From contig DCIL01000107.1 of assembly GCA_002315875.1 (NCBI GenBank), positions 16,827 through 24,257 on the forward strand: a stretch of 7,431 nt of DNA, read 5' to 3'. Numbering within the stretch: the stretch's first letter is position 1; each line of letters starts with the position of its first letter. Made by a program: the position numbers and the translations under genes. Of this stretch, positions 6,087 through 7,431 are shown in pieces. This DNA is from Verrucomicrobia bacterium UBA1727 (GTDB taxonomy: Bacteria; Verrucomicrobiota; Kiritimatiellia; RFP12; UBA1067). The notes beneath the pieces are model-generated. The model was not told the DNA's origin. It saw only the letters and a list, made by a program, of their open reading frames with translations, and did no database searches.

Positions 6087-7431
6087 GCGTTCTTCTCCAC
6101 CTTGATCTTTGTTGAATGTCCGTTGAGGTCCGTTGCCTCGGCCTCATTCGCCGCGAAATCAAGCGCCGTCGCCAGCGTCTCGTTCATGACGTACTCACGG
6201 TGCGCCTCAAGCGCCGCCTTCATCTCCGCATCGCACTCCACCGCGAGCATAATGCGCTGGGTGACCTCGAAGTCCGCCTCCTTGCGCATCGACTGCACGT
6301 GCGAGACGAACTCGCGGGCAAGTCCCTCAGCAATGAGCTCGGGCGTAAGCGCGGTCTCAAGACCGACCACGATCGCACCTTCGGAGGCAACAACAAGGCC
6401 TGCCTTCGGCTTGCGAGTGACGAGAACATCTTCGGCCTCGATGGTGATACCTTCGAGAGTGAGTTGAGATGGTTGAGAGAGTTGAGATGGTTGAGAGAGT
6501 TGAGAGAGTTGAGAGATTGCCGCGGCGACTGCCTTCATCTTCGCTCCGCACTTCTTGCCGAGCGTCTTGAAATTCGCCTTGTAGGTGACGTCGCAAAGCT
6601 CGGTCTCGTCAGCCACGATCTCGACCTCCTTGACGTTCAGCTCGTCGGTAATAAGCGAGACGAGATCACTCCACTGTCCACCTACTTTCTCATTCTCATT
6701 TCCTGCCTCAACGCCTGCCACGCGAAGCGTCGCCAGCGGTTGCCTCACCTTGAGGTCGTTATCGGCACGCAGGCGGCGTCCGAGTTCAACGACGCTCATC
6801 ACATCGGCCATCGCCTTCTCAAGCTCAGGCTGACGCGCCGCATCATTGGCAGTCGGGAAATCGCAGAGATGCACCGATTCGGGATCGCTCTCGCCCTTGA
6901 GATTGGTGTAGATCTCTTCGGCGATGAACGGCGTGAACGGCGCGGCGACTTTTGAGAGCTGGACGAGCACGTAGCGAAGCGTACGGTAGGCGCACAGCTT
7001 GTCGCCGTCGTTGGTCGACTTCCAGAAGCGGCGACGCGAACGGCGAATGTACCAGTTGGTGAGATCTTCGATGAACTTGACGAAGGGCCTGACGGACTTC
7101 TGGAGGTCATAGACATCCATCGCGGCGGAAACGTCGTGAATGAGCGTCTCCATCGAGCTGACGATCCACTTGTCGAGCACGTTGTCGCTTTCGGGATAGA
7201 CCACCTCCTTATCGTGGAAACCGTCCACATTCGCGTAAGTGACGAAGAACGAATAGGCGTTCCACCAGGGGATCAGCAGGTCGCGCATGAGCTGCTTGAC
7301 GCCGTTCTCGGAGAACTTGAGCGATTCGGCCTTCACCACCGGCGAGTAGATCATGTAGAGACGAATCGCGTCCGCACCGTACGTATCCAGCATCTTCATC
7401 GGATCAGGATAGTTCTTCAGGCGCTTGGACA
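6083..7431 (-). CDS. ileS: Isoleucyl-tRNA synthetase, C-terminal part, eukaryote-like type (runs off the window)
   Basis: Class I synthetase that charges tRNA-Ile in the cytoplasm. The visible 448 codons are roughly the last 40% of a protein usually near 1000-1050 residues. The window edge cuts the KMSKR ATP-binding loop: the first residues are SKRLKNYPDP, followed by YGADAIRLYMIYSPVVKAE and the start of the anticodon-binding helical domain. That domain includes NWYIRRSRRRFW and VAAPFTPFIAEEIY. The C-terminal part has the ELNVKEVEIV and LTPELIAEGLAREF patterns of the IleRS2 (eukaryote-like) group and ends in HSTKIKVEKNA. It lacks the Cys-rich zinc site that closes typical bacterial IleRS1. 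Two odd tracts interrupt it: a Q-L-S/Q-P-S repeat encoded at 6462-6515 and an AT-rich N-E-N-E-K-V-G-G-Q-W stretch near 6671-6700. The frame stays open through both, so the gene looks functional. The ATG at 7399 is internal, not the start. The stop overlaps the next gene's ATG. Confidence 0.96.
   Translation of the reverse strand, partial: SKRLKNYPDPMKMLDTYGADAIRLYMIYSPVVKAESLKFSENGVKQLMRDLLIPWWNAYSFFVTYANVDGFHDKEVVYPESDNVLDKWIVSSMETLIHDVSAAMDVYDLQKSVRPFVKFIEDLTNWYIRRSRRRFWKSTNDGDKLCAYRTLRYVLVQLSKVAAPFTPFIAEEIYTNLKGESDPESVHLCDFPTANDAARQPELEKAMADVMSVVELGRRLRADNDLKVRQPLATLRVAGVEAGNENEKVGGQWSDLVSLITDELNVKEVEIVADETELCDVTYKANFKTLGKKCGAKMKAVAAAISQLSQLSQPSQLSQPSQLTLEGITIEAEDVLVTRKPKAGLVVASEGAIVVGLETALTPELIAEGLAREFVSHVQSMRKEADFEVTQRIMLAVECDAEMKAALEAHREYVMNETLATALDFAANEAEATDLNGHSTKIKVEKNA
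6095..6098 (-). promoter_or_regulatory. Shine-Dalgarno site of the SGNH hydrolase gene
   Basis: GGAG on the minus strand, eight bases before the ATG at 6086 and lying within the last codons of ileS (VEKNA). With the 4-base ATGA overlap it suggests reinitiation by ribosomes finishing ileS. Confidence 0.5.
6462..6515 (-). repeat. In-frame 9-bp minisatellite inside ileS
   Basis: Six contiguous 9-bp units read on the plus strand as agttgagat, ggttgagag, agttgagat, ggttgagag, agttgagag, agttgagag. Units 1-2 (6462-6479) are an exact 18-bp copy of units 3-4 (6480-6497). Degenerate unit remnants flank both ends (gagagtg before, attg after). On the coding strand each unit is three codons, giving SQLSQLSQPSQLSQPSQL within IleRS between a KAVAAAI helix and LEGITIEAEDV. 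Because the unit is a multiple of three, gain or loss of copies leaves the frame intact. It probably lies in a surface loop of the C-terminal domain, since neighbouring family motifs are undisturbed. Confidence 0.92.

Noticed and set aside
5232..6467. Plus-strand open frames opposite the SGNH hydrolase and ileS (also 6116-6955)
   Set aside because: In codon register with the SGNH gene and with ileS respectively; compositionally biased products without motifs. The real family motifs are all on the minus strand.
6462..6515. CRISPR-like repeat array
   Set aside because: Units are 9 bp and contiguous with no spacers, and they are translated in frame inside ileS. This is a minisatellite.
6454..6520. 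Gene break or pseudogenisation of ileS at the repeat
   Set aside because: The frame stays open and IleRS2 motifs are intact on both sides, so the tract is tolerated rather than disruptive.

Overview
The window holds five protein-coding genes, all on the minus strand. The two edge genes are cut by the window ends. In transcription order (high to low coordinates) they are: the C-terminal third of isoleucyl-tRNA synthetase (7431-6083), a DUF4886/SGNH-type hydrolase (6086-5259), a HIT-family nucleotide hydrolase with an extra helical C-terminal domain (5245-4574), a 1220-residue exported protein with two tandem DUF3857 + transglutaminase-like modules (4546-884), and the N-terminal 270 residues of seryl-tRNA synthetase (811-1). 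There are no RNA genes, insertion sequences, CRISPR arrays or phage genes, and no gene-free stretch longer than 72 bases.

The DNA is GC-rich with strong G/C preference at third codon positions, and every gene with a visible start has a recognisable purine-rich Shine-Dalgarno sequence. Three features together suggest the Verrucomicrobiota/Kiritimatiellota (PVC) side of Bacteria: an eukaryote-like IleRS, a DUF4886 hydrolase and a large DUF3857/transglutaminase protein. Bacteroidota also carry such proteins but usually have weak Shine-Dalgarno sites. This assignment is an inference from gene content, not a marker-gene result.

The first four genes are packed like one operon: ileS and the hydrolase overlap by ATGA, the next gaps are 13 and 27 bases, and no terminator is visible. 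After the big DUF3857 gene a 72-base gap carries a strong extended -10 promoter (TGGTATAAT) that should give serS its own transcript. Two tRNA synthetases thus flank a HIT hydrolase, a family known to act on dinucleoside polyphosphates and aminoacyl-adenylates, both synthetase side products. A functional link is possible but unproven. The other two internal genes look like envelope proteins.

The most notable signals are: (i) an in-frame 9-bp minisatellite (six units, including an exact 18-bp duplication) inside ileS, coding a Q-L-S/Q-P-S tract; (ii) a second short AT-rich tract with odd codon use about 150 bases away in the same gene; (iii) the tandem DUF3857/transglutaminase duplication, where the first copy keeps Cys-His-Asp and the second has lost all three; (iv) the HIT-plus-helical-domain fusion. 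I see no clear defence or mobile system. Long plus-strand open frames exist (up to about 1000 codons) but are codon-register shadows of the minus-strand genes.
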